A DNA stretch of 37,919 nt from Ktedonobacteraceae bacterium (lineage in GTDB: Bacteria > Chloroflexota > Ktedonobacteria > Ktedonobacterales > Ktedonobacteraceae): NCBI GenBank assembly GCA_025928885.1, contig JAICIM010000002.1, forward strand, positions 1-37,919. The letters are read 5' to 3'. The notes beneath the pieces are model-generated. The model made no database searches. It worked only from the letters and a program-made list of their open reading frames with translations, and was not told the origin of the DNA. Every line of letters begins with the position of its first letter. Position 1 is the stretch's first letter. The position numbers were made by a program, and so were the translations under genes. Shown piece by piece: positions 9,301-16,773 of this stretch.

Positions 9301-9571
9301 GTGGATACACGAAGAATTGACCAGCAGCGCACACGAGAACTTGCAAGCCCGCTATCAGGCCGCAGCTAATGCGTCCACCCATATAGCGAAGGTCTGGCTG
9401 GGCATAGAACCCGACTCACAAGCGACGCTCCACATTCTCGGTGTAGCCTACTGCGCTTTCCTGCATACCATCACCCGCTACGACTTTAGCGAGTACGAAC
9501 AAATCCTTTTAGCCGACTCTGTGAAGGACCATTTTTTCCAGTCTTTGTATGACGATGATGATGATGATTGA
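6308..9571 (+). CDS. HerA/VirB4-like (DUF87-type) P-loop ATPase, 1087 aa
   Basis: Walker A GVTGSGKTTT (7541-7570), ...PFLVIEPAKTEYRML, Walker B-like LQHLIVFEEAHRLL, GQGVLVAEQIPSKLAPDVLKNTN. C-terminal Cys cluster CKYCPARC and D6 tail. Confidence 0.85.
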   Translation: MVTPGFDVESLNVLGKLISRLERFQLEDVVPQSFYPTDLLDDSGRIFFHIQGLANFWGRQMQGADFSQYMTDLVIASHNQQQAELTMIIIGQSQRIQVYISLGEEYATRTLLEGIFPGIVLSPVEVGTLIKLLPPHFRSSGVITGIPSHKAFGPDKGGGDSSATQVPQPNSSPIAQNQPTHNQAPLERVIRGMYGAQWAYMIQAHPRPRIKAVEERMKTIDLLTQITNHSKVQRSTSKQSNLQKTFVDSGGTSESYSADMISYRAQYLIRLLEKQLERLDQGMAAGQWLVRTYFGAGSRNDAQRLGSLLLGALSGTDSRPEPMRAMLTEPQGIALESFYTFLTSAEVGALLQFPREEVPGYAIHDYVSFDADFRHTEQEQLPLGKILHNGKETDDHYNIALDALTKHAVVIGVTGSGKTTTVMNLLDKVIDAQKPFLVIEPAKTEYRMLHSAFAGRAKIRVYTLGNETIAPFRLNPFEFETDDEPGSASLLSHIDFLKAVFNAAFPLYAPMPQVLESALHEIYEDRGWDLTNGINTRLRDWSKRHQYPIFPTLTDLYYKVEEVTVRLKYDHEVENNVKAALKSRIGSLRIGSKGLMLDTVRGIPLQTLLSEPTILELENIGNDDEKTFLMGLFLARLYEHRRLQAATGQIRPGLQHLIVFEEAHRLLKNTSTQVDSESANPRAQAIEVFTNMLSEVRAYGQGVLVAEQIPSKLAPDVLKNTNMKIVHRLIAQDDRQSIGQTMNLNMEQLTHLGVLLPGMAAIFAEGADHAYLVRMQNYKRNISPLTDKALKKMSQQYISLKSFQAIIDINEYGIPGTSSGGPDPVIYHATSKVLDSEKSKWIWSNILLRLIANPVLVLDSLLRFSEEIEVDMAYLPADKHIAVLIMALVRGCAEVLHQRGAQFGWSYAQVEEMRVLLTRGLIAYGRASFEVSQGDGLNDHKEREQEMEVVEKSFFQFSKRYGQLMERRQGPFAGCKYCPARCLYRTDTKNLLIEKNARWIHEELTSSAHENLQARYQAAANASTHIAKVWLGIEPDSQATLHILGVAYCAFLHTITRYDFSEYEQILLADSVKDHFFQSLYDDDDDD

Positions 9572-9621
9572 TATTCAGGTGACAGGAAACGCTCCATAGA
9601 AAGAAAGAGAGGAGATAATTT

Positions 9622-10527
9622 ATGCCTGCCATAAAATGTCCGGCATGTGGCTGCCGCCACCTGCAAGCAGTTACGGTCTGCCACAACTGCGGGCGGCCAC
9701 TTGTGACCGTGCCAGACCAAGCAAACAACGCGCCGGAAGATGTATCCGTTTCCTCCAGTGATGATGGGGTGGAGACCGGGAGCGTGCAGGATGAGGATAC
9801 GCCATCAGCAGGGCAAGGGAGGTCAGCAGGCTCCCCTCGCTCGCTGAGTGTGCCGCCGCAGCTTGTCAATGCGGGGAAAACGAGACAAGAGGTTCGGACC
9901 AATATCCAGCCATATGCGACTACGCTCGATGTTACCTTGCCCGATCCATTTGCCAACTCGCATTCCCAGGCGATAGGGAATGTACAGATCGCGGACGAAA
10001 GCTGGAAACAAGGTAAACTTCCCTGGTACTTTCTTGGAATTCGGCCCACGCTTTCTGGGATAGTGATGCATATCGAGTCTAAGGAGGAGGTCTTCAATAA
10101 TCCCGATATATTGGCAGCGTTGGCAATGATACTCGTTGAGTTCATATGGGTCCTGGTCAACGTCCAGTCGGAACGCGAGAACGACCGGATAGTTATGACG
10201 ACGGTGCGTATTCAGACGTTCGAGGGCCAACTCAAGGATGCGCGATTACGTGGCAATATGCGCGGTGCCGATATGGCTCTAGGGGATCAGGTCTCGCTCT
10301 GGGGAATCAAACGCCGGGGGGTACTCTTTGTTCGGCACGGCTTCAATCACACAGCGCAAGGGATGATCAGTACCAACGCTGTTAGTCTGCTGCTGCCTGC
10401 GGTACTTGCCGCCGTGGCTTTTGCGGCTCTGCTATTTTTTGCACCATCCTGGTTTCCGTCGCTTATACACACATTCACCAACATAGCCAGGATATTTACC
10501 TTCATCTTTCAGCATAACTCGCACTAA
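9622..10527 (+). CDS. Zinc-ribbon-containing protein with C-terminal membrane segment
   Basis: N-terminal CPACGCRHLQAVTVCHNCGRPL (two CxxC pairs); C-terminal hydrophobic stretch LLLPAVLAAVAFAALLFFAPSW. GAGGAG Shine-Dalgarno. Confidence 0.7.
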   Translation: MPAIKCPACGCRHLQAVTVCHNCGRPLVTVPDQANNAPEDVSVSSSDDGVETGSVQDEDTPSAGQGRSAGSPRSLSVPPQLVNAGKTRQEVRTNIQPYATTLDVTLPDPFANSHSQAIGNVQIADESWKQGKLPWYFLGIRPTLSGIVMHIESKEEVFNNPDILAALAMILVEFIWVLVNVQSERENDRIVMTTVRIQTFEGQLKDARLRGNMRGADMALGDQVSLWGIKRRGVLFVRHGFNHTAQGMISTNAVSLLLPAVLAAVAFAALLFFAPSWFPSLIHTFTNIARIFTFIFQHNSH

Positions 10528-10538
10528 GTGACGGAAAT

Positions 10539-10571
10539 CCCCCGTCGTCGAGCGACTGATCACGACGGGGG
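10539..10571. terminator. Hairpin between convergent genes (candidate bidirectional terminator)
   Basis: CCCCCGTCGT (10539-10548) / ACGACGGGGG (10562-10571): perfect 10-bp stem, 13-nt loop, between stops at 10527 (+) and 10596 (-). No strong T-run. Confidence 0.6.
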
Positions 10572-10595
10572 AGAGATGCTGTCAATAGCTCCTTC

Positions 10596-11540
10596 TCACA
10601 ACAGCCATTCTGCACCTGCTTCCTCCGGCTCTTCTTCTGGCAGGTGTAGTCCATCGATTAAATGTTTCCAATCTTCGGCAGCTTCGAGCAATCCGTCAAT
10701 ATGTTTGCTCGTTTGCAATATCTGAACGCTGGAGGCGTATAGAGACTGGGCGATGGTGTAGAGGTCGTTGAGACTGGCCTCGGTGGTCTCGACATTTTCC
10801 GAGAGGGTGTGAGAAATTTCCTCCAATGTATGAATTTGTTTCTGTGCGTTTGCCGTCAGCTGAGTCAGTAGCTGGGGAGCGGTAGTTGTCGCGTCATCAG
10901 CTATATGCTCTTCCTCGCTCCTGTTGGACGATATGGATACGCTGCTTTCTTCTAAATTTTCTTCAAATTCTTGATCTGATAGCTGCTCTGCTAAAGATGA
11001 TACTTTTTTCGGCATAGTTTTTGATAGCATATTTTCAAATAATACCTTCTGTTGCAGGAAACTCGGCTCTTGTTCGCGAACAATCGCGGCGTTAAGATGA
11101 AGACTGCTGTTCAGGCGCTGAGTAGAAGCAACGACACCCTCCAGGGTGCCAACTACGTTGGCGATCTGACGAATCTGGTTTTCAGCGGCTTGCGCTTGCA
11201 AGAAAGTATGCTCCAGGAGTATGTGCGAAGTCGCGGTGGTTTGTTCGGCACTATACAGGGTCCAGCGTGAGAAGAGAACCAGTTTCTCAATTAAGGCGTT
11301 ACAGACCTCTGCCAGCGCACCCATATTCCCCTCTGGAACCGCCAGTTTGATGCGCAAATCTCCTTCCAGAACCTGCGTTAATTCTTTGACAAACGTGTAG
11401 AACTGCATATACAGCCTGTTAGCTTCTGTTTGTCTGGCTGCTTTGATGTCGTTGACATTCAGCGTGTCGGTCCGGGGCAGAGACTTGCCGCGATCATCGC
11501 TCCTGATCTGACTCCGCATATTATTTGTGAGTGTATCCAT
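10596..11540 (-). CDS. Soluble HAMP-like / coiled-coil signalling protein (chemotaxis-receptor-like)
   Basis: 314 aa, no TM. LTQVLEGDLRIKLAVPEGNMGALAEVCNALIEKL is HAMP-like, followed by long helical segments. AAGGAG Shine-Dalgarno. Confidence 0.5.
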   Translation of the reverse strand: MDTLTNNMRSQIRSDDRGKSLPRTDTLNVNDIKAARQTEANRLYMQFYTFVKELTQVLEGDLRIKLAVPEGNMGALAEVCNALIEKLVLFSRWTLYSAEQTTATSHILLEHTFLQAQAAENQIRQIANVVGTLEGVVASTQRLNSSLHLNAAIVREQEPSFLQQKVLFENMLSKTMPKKVSSLAEQLSDQEFEENLEESSVSISSNRSEEEHIADDATTTAPQLLTQLTANAQKQIHTLEEISHTLSENVETTEASLNDLYTIAQSLYASSVQILQTSKHIDGLLEAAEDWKHLIDGLHLPEEEPEEAGAEWLL

Positions 11541-11612
11541 AATATGCTCCTTCTAGTGCATAAAGAGAAAGTGGATTGTTTTCCGTCATATTGTATTCGC
11601 GACCATATGGAG

Positions 11613-11936
11613 TTACCAAGTCTCTGGAAGCAGGACATAGCCATAGTTCAGCACACAGTAGATATAGAGTCCCATGCTGCGCAATTTAGCACGCATCCGG
11701 TCAACATGTTTGTCCATCATCAAACGAACTTTTTCGTCGAATGGGCAGTTATAAACAGCTAGCGCCAGTTCTGTATAGGTAACTGGCATTCCCTGCCTTA
11801 ATGGAAAAAGTAACTGATATTCCGTAACGGTTAGTTTGATGATTCTCCCATGAATAATAATAGAATGTCGCTCACCATACCAGCGAATATCTTTTACCGC
11901 CGCGGGCATATTTGTTTTTTCTTCTAAAAGCTGCAA
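11613..11936 (-). CDS. Stand-alone OmpR/PhoB-type winged-helix DNA-binding protein
   Basis: IIKLTVTEYQLLFPL...VTYTELALAVYN...LMMDKHVDRMRAKLRSMGLYIYCVLNYGYVLLP matches the Trans_reg_C pattern with no receiver domain. TTG start after AGGAGG. Confidence 0.7.
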   Translation of the reverse strand: MQLLEEKTNMPAAVKDIRWYGERHSIIIHGRIIKLTVTEYQLLFPLRQGMPVTYTELALAVYNCPFDEKVRLMMDKHVDRMRAKLRSMGLYIYCVLNYGYVLLPETW

Positions 11937-12156
11937 GTTTATCCCTCCTATGGTGCAGTCATCTGTAAGTTATAATGACATCTTGCTCTGTCTCCGTATA
12001 GCATAGCAACTAAGATACTAGAAGCAGCATTTTATCTGTTAAGTTTGCGAATCGTAGATCCAGAGCAGATAATAGAGAAGTACCGCTTCTTAAAAGAAGC
12101 ATACTTGATGGGAGTAAGATGATACAAGAGGAAAAACTATCAGGTAGATGACAAGT

Positions 12157-13653
12157 TCAGCGCAGCGTTTGCAGCCAGGTGCGAGCGTGTTCTGTGAGCA
12201 TTGCTTCAGGCTGTATCTGGAGGTTGGCGGCACTGTCGAGCGCGGTAAGGATGTTTATCGTCTCGATTTCCAGCATAGTGCTATCCTGAGTGTGTTTTTC
12301 GAGGAAGTTGAACATATACAGGACCAGGCGGCGAAGGGCGGCGAGATCTGGTGGCTGATCGGCTCGTGCATAATCAACGATCGTCTGGTGTAGCGTATAG
12401 CGTTGTGCATGGCATGATTCCAACAGACCGGCATCCCACAATTCATCCAGTGTCTCTGCTGGTTGCCCACCGACAGCGAGAGCCGCTTCTTCGCTAAAGC
12501 TATTAGGTTTGGGTGCAAACAGAGCCAGGCGGCGCAACATGGTCTGTGCCTGTGTGCTCAAACGCTGGTCGCTTGCCGCTATGGAGGCGTGCAGCGAGAT
12601 TGGGACGCCGGCAGGCAAGTATGGAGGGCGCTCCTGGATGGGAAGAGGGATGCTTAGATGTAAACGATGCTGTGTCTGGTGCAGGCGTGTGAGAGCAGTT
12701 TGCACGCGTCGTGGCTGGCCGGTGAGATCTTGCAGCGCCAGGTATTTGCCCATCAATGTCAATGCCAACGGCAAATGTCCAACTGCCCGCACAAGGGTAC
12801 TGGCAGTTTCCTGCTCCTGTGTGATGAGACGGGGTACATAGCGGGCGAGAAGATTGAGGCATTCATTTTCAGGGATTTCAGGGACCATCAGCATATTTTC
12901 CTGGGAAAAAGCCAACGCAACCTGCACGAGACGAGTCAGGAGCAGGTGGGCGCAACGTGTTCCCCCGATCTGGAAAGCCAGTGCATCCTCGGCGGTCCAG
13001 GCGTCATCGATGATGAGTAGCATAGCGCGTGAGCCAAGAAACGCCTGGAGGGTGCATGCCCAGGTTTCCTGGCTTGCACGCTCTTCAACCTCATGCGGCC
13101 AGGCGTGGAGTAGCGAACCCCACCGTGTGAGCTGGCCGACGACATTCGGTTGCGTCCCCAGTCCGACCCACAAAATCCCATCTGGGAAACGTGCCTGGAT
13201 CTGTTCGTCGATAGCCAGGGCCGCCGCCAGGGATGTTTTGCCTACGCCAGGCAATCCATAGAGGGTCAGCCGCTCGCCCTCTTGTAAACGCTCTTTTATC
13301 TGTGCGAGCAATTGGCTCCGCCCCACCAGGTTCCCGCCTCGCCCGAGCGTTTCGGGAATCATCGTATCGATCAGATAGGGGGCTGATCCGGGAGATTGCG
13401 AGCGCGACAGATCGCCTGCATGTTTTTCCATGCTGCTCGTTTTCTCTCGTTCCTTCCCATCGGGTTCCAACCCAAGCTCAAAGGCACTTTTGCCAAACAG
13501 AGCACACAGTTGTTCGCGATAGTAGGGATAGGGCGTAGCCTGCCCTCTCTCCCAGCGAATAACTGTTCTGGTCGTAATTCCCAACGTTTCCGCGATTCTT
13601 GCCAGGGACCACCCACGCAGTTCTCTTTCAGCTTTTAGCAAATTACCTGTCAT
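12157..13653 (-). CDS. XRE-type HTH + NB-ARC ATPase without C-terminal TPR repeats
   Basis: HTH MTGNLLKAERELRGWSLARIAETLGITTRTVIRWERG; P-loop LYGLPGVGKTSLAAALA; AMLLIIDDAW; LPLALTLMGKYL. Confidence 0.85.
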   Translation of the reverse strand: MTGNLLKAERELRGWSLARIAETLGITTRTVIRWERGQATPYPYYREQLCALFGKSAFELGLEPDGKEREKTSSMEKHAGDLSRSQSPGSAPYLIDTMIPETLGRGGNLVGRSQLLAQIKERLQEGERLTLYGLPGVGKTSLAAALAIDEQIQARFPDGILWVGLGTQPNVVGQLTRWGSLLHAWPHEVEERASQETWACTLQAFLGSRAMLLIIDDAWTAEDALAFQIGGTRCAHLLLTRLVQVALAFSQENMLMVPEIPENECLNLLARYVPRLITQEQETASTLVRAVGHLPLALTLMGKYLALQDLTGQPRRVQTALTRLHQTQHRLHLSIPLPIQERPPYLPAGVPISLHASIAASDQRLSTQAQTMLRRLALFAPKPNSFSEEAALAVGGQPAETLDELWDAGLLESCHAQRYTLHQTIVDYARADQPPDLAALRRLVLYMFNFLEKHTQDSTMLEIETINILTALDSAANLQIQPEAMLTEHARTWLQTLR

Positions 13654-13690
13654 ATGTTCTACTCATTACATGTGGTATCTGTTCATAACA

Positions 13691-16531
13691 TTACATCGGG
13701 TTTGTTGGAGGATAAAGCAGGCGAAGTAAGAGATCTCCAACCAGGCTCTTCTTGCGATGTCCCAGAGCCTCAAAGGTGCGATAGCTTTGTTCCGCCAGAG
13801 CGCGAGCCTTTTCTCGTTCGCCCTGGTTGGCTGCGATACAGGCCAGGCCATATTGTGCATGCGCGGTGAGGATGCGATTGCCGCTAGGCGTGTCTGCCAG
13901 CATCTTCTGAAAGAAGTCCTGCGCTCGCGTGAAATCCCCCTGTTGTAAGTACAGTTCGCCCCAGGCCGCCAGCAAGCGACAAAGCAACTGGGGATACTGG
14001 AGTTGCTGTGCCAGGGTCAGGGCCTCTTGAAGATACTTTTTGGCCTGAGCCACTTGCCTCTGTTCCAGTGCAGCCGTTCCCAGATGCAGCAAGAGGTCGC
14101 TGATACGTTCCTGATGTCCTAGTTGCCGTGCCAGAGCCAGTCCTTCGGAGTAGTATGCCAGGGCCTGTTCCTGGTGTCCTTGCTCCATGAAGACATCGCC
14201 CAGATTGAGCAGGAAGAGGCTGATGCGTTCGCGATGGCCCATATCTCGGGCCAGTTCCAGCCCTTCGTTCAAAAAGGACCGCGCTTGCACGTCGTTACCG
14301 CGTCGATTGAGCACCACACCCAGATTGAGCAAGAGCAGGCTGATACGTTCGCGATGGCCCATATCTCGGGCCAGTTCCAGCCCCTCACGTAAGAACTTTT
14401 CAGCATGCGTATAGTTCCCCCGTGCGTCAGCCAGCACACCCAGGTTGGCATACAAGACGCAGATATATTCGCGATGTCCCAACTGTTGCGCCAATTCCAG
14501 CCCTTGTTGATAGTACTCTTCCGCTTGCGGATACTCTCCCAGCTCAGTGGCGATGACACCCAGGTGAATGAGCAAGCGGCCAATCTGATCACGTTGATCG
14601 AGCCGCCATGCAATTGTCAGCCCTTGCTGATAGTATTCGCGTGCTTTGACATAATTGCCGCGATTCTTTGCCAGCACCCCCAGGCTTTTGAGGAGCGCAC
14701 TCATGTGCTCTTGTTGATGATGCTGACGAGCTAGCAGGAGTCCTTCTTGATAAGAATGTTCGGATTGTGCGTAGTCGCCTAGTTCGTGAGCGATGTCGCC
14801 CTGAGTAGTGAGCAAGCCAACAATGCTTTCCCAGTTCTGTTGCTGACGTGCGAGTAGGAGTCCTTCATCGCTATAGGTTTGAGCCTGGGTATAATTCCCC
14901 TGCAGGTACGCCAGGGTGCTCAAGTGTGCCAGTGTCTGAAGCCGATCCTCCGTCTGTCCGCTGCGTTCGACAGCGCTGAAAGTGCGTTGCAAGAGTTCTT
15001 CTGCTGCTGTATACCAGCCCCAGCGGAACAGGTTCGGTGTTAGAAGATGACTACAGCGAATCAGAAGTGTGTCCTGCTGTCGCTCCCAGGCGTTATCGAG
15101 TGCTGCGAGCAGGATAGCACTCTCATGCTCCAGAGCTGCGCTATCGTGATGGTTTTCTTCTATGAAACGCGCACCATAGCGGATCAGGCGTAGGGGCGCA
15201 TCCTCGTTCGGTCCCAACGTGCGTGCATAATCGGCGATCAAAATATGCAACGCGTAATAGTCGCTGCCCTGCTGCTCCAACAGGCCAGCGTCGCACAGGG
15301 TCGCGAGAACGTCTTCGCTTGTATCTGCAACGAAGAGGGCCGCTGCACGTGACAACAACACGGGTCGCGCTGGTAGTATGGCAAGCGCACGCAAGGCGGT
15401 CCGCGCCGATTCGGGAAGATGATAATCGCTTACGGCAATCACTGATTCGATGGACAACTTGGCCCCGGGTGGAACGGCAGAGAGAACTTCGCGCATTGGT
15501 TGGGGGACATGTAGCCGCAAACGTCGCTCGGCATTGCGCAGGTGGGAGAGTGCAGTCTGCAAACGCCTGGGTTGGTGCATAGCGGCGCTGCTGCCTAGAT
15601 ATTTGCTCATCAGTGAAAGGGCTAGAGGCAGCCCGCCAACGGCGTGTACCAGTTCGCGTGCGATGTCGCCTTCCTGTTGTAGTACTTCGGGTACAAAGCG
15701 AGTAAGCAGTTTCACTCCGTCTTTGTCGGTCAGCTCGGGGATGCGAACTGCTTCGCAGGCGTGCAGATGGCGAGCCATCCGGGAGAAACGGGTGGTGAGC
15801 AGATAGGTACACTCGGGGCCGCCAACCTGGAGCGCTTCAACCACATCCGGCTGCCAGGCATCATCCAGGACCACCAGCAGGCGCATCTTCCCCAGGTTAC
15901 TCTGGAAGATCTCTCGCCATTCTTCCTGACGAATCGAGGTTTTATCGCACGGGAGGGAGATATTGAGCATATGGCTCCAACGCCGCAAGATGCTGGAGAT
16001 GTGTGGATTGACTCCCAGGCCTGCCCAGAGGATACCATCGTGGAAATGTGCCTGGATTTCCGGCTGGTGTGCCAGGGCCACTGCCAGCACCGTTTTGCCC
16101 ACGCCCGGCAAGCCATAAAGTGCCAGATTGCGTTGGTGCAGAAGTTGCTGTTGTAGTGTTTGTAGTAGTTCTTTACGTCCAATCAGGTTATTCACCCCTT
16201 GTGGAGGATGGGGCAAGAAGGGATCACAGGTGCTCTGCCCCATCCAGCCTGGATCAATGAGGATAGGATCTGTCTCTTGTTCGTGACGTATGGGTGGCAA
16301 TGGCATGGTATTGGGCAGGAGCAGAAACGTGATATTCTCACCTCGCGCCTGCTCTTCTACCTGATGATCCTGGCTAAAGAGGGCCAGGAGTGCCTGGCGA
16401 AAAAAAGGTGAAGGCTGGGCCTCCCCTGCTTCCCAGGCCGCGATCATGCTGGTCGTTGTCCCCAATGCTTCCGCAAGCCTCGTCTGCGACCAACCACGTT
16501 GCAGACGCGCAGTAGTGATATCCGCGTCCAT
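13691..16531 (-). CDS. XRE-type HTH + NB-ARC + TPR-repeat regulator
   Basis: HTH MDADITTARLQRGWSQTRLAEALGTTTSMIAAWEAGE; P-loop LYGLPGVGKTVLAVALA; LLVVLDDAW; LPLALSLMSKYL; many ~40-aa TPR units. ORF to 16699 trimmed to ATG 16531. Confidence 0.87.
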   Translation of the reverse strand: MDADITTARLQRGWSQTRLAEALGTTTSMIAAWEAGEAQPSPFFRQALLALFSQDHQVEEQARGENITFLLLPNTMPLPPIRHEQETDPILIDPGWMGQSTCDPFLPHPPQGVNNLIGRKELLQTLQQQLLHQRNLALYGLPGVGKTVLAVALAHQPEIQAHFHDGILWAGLGVNPHISSILRRWSHMLNISLPCDKTSIRQEEWREIFQSNLGKMRLLVVLDDAWQPDVVEALQVGGPECTYLLTTRFSRMARHLHACEAVRIPELTDKDGVKLLTRFVPEVLQQEGDIARELVHAVGGLPLALSLMSKYLGSSAAMHQPRRLQTALSHLRNAERRLRLHVPQPMREVLSAVPPGAKLSIESVIAVSDYHLPESARTALRALAILPARPVLLSRAAALFVADTSEDVLATLCDAGLLEQQGSDYYALHILIADYARTLGPNEDAPLRLIRYGARFIEENHHDSAALEHESAILLAALDNAWERQQDTLLIRCSHLLTPNLFRWGWYTAAEELLQRTFSAVERSGQTEDRLQTLAHLSTLAYLQGNYTQAQTYSDEGLLLARQQQNWESIVGLLTTQGDIAHELGDYAQSEHSYQEGLLLARQHHQQEHMSALLKSLGVLAKNRGNYVKAREYYQQGLTIAWRLDQRDQIGRLLIHLGVIATELGEYPQAEEYYQQGLELAQQLGHREYICVLYANLGVLADARGNYTHAEKFLREGLELARDMGHRERISLLLLNLGVVLNRRGNDVQARSFLNEGLELARDMGHRERISLFLLNLGDVFMEQGHQEQALAYYSEGLALARQLGHQERISDLLLHLGTAALEQRQVAQAKKYLQEALTLAQQLQYPQLLCRLLAAWGELYLQQGDFTRAQDFFQKMLADTPSGNRILTAHAQYGLACIAANQGEREKARALAEQSYRTFEALGHRKKSLVGDLLLRLLYPPTNPM
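14199..14385 (-). repeat. 120-bp-period near-identical TPR units at DNA level
   Basis: gttcgcgatggcccatatctcgggccagttccagccc occurs identically near 14227 and 14347, with similar flanks. Encodes repeated ELARDMGHRERISL. Confidence 0.85.
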
Positions 16532-16773
16532 TTCAAAACACTCTCTTCTCAAGAAGCACGCCCTGGTAAACATATAGAGCTGCTCCTCATTATACCATAG
16601 CTGTGATACGTGTCTGAGGGGTGGCTGGTGCTTCACCCTCATCTGTTCTTCCCACGCGATCTCTATTGCTGATAGTATCTGTATGAGAGGATACAACATT
16701 CTGGATAAAATAATAGTCGGAAAAAGGGACTATTTGCAATATTCTCCTTTTGTGCCATGTCTATCGTCCAGAT

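Noticed and set aside
14199-14900. Regular ~120-bp spacing suggesting a CRISPR or satellite
   Set aside because: Explained by 40-aa TPR units in the coding frame.
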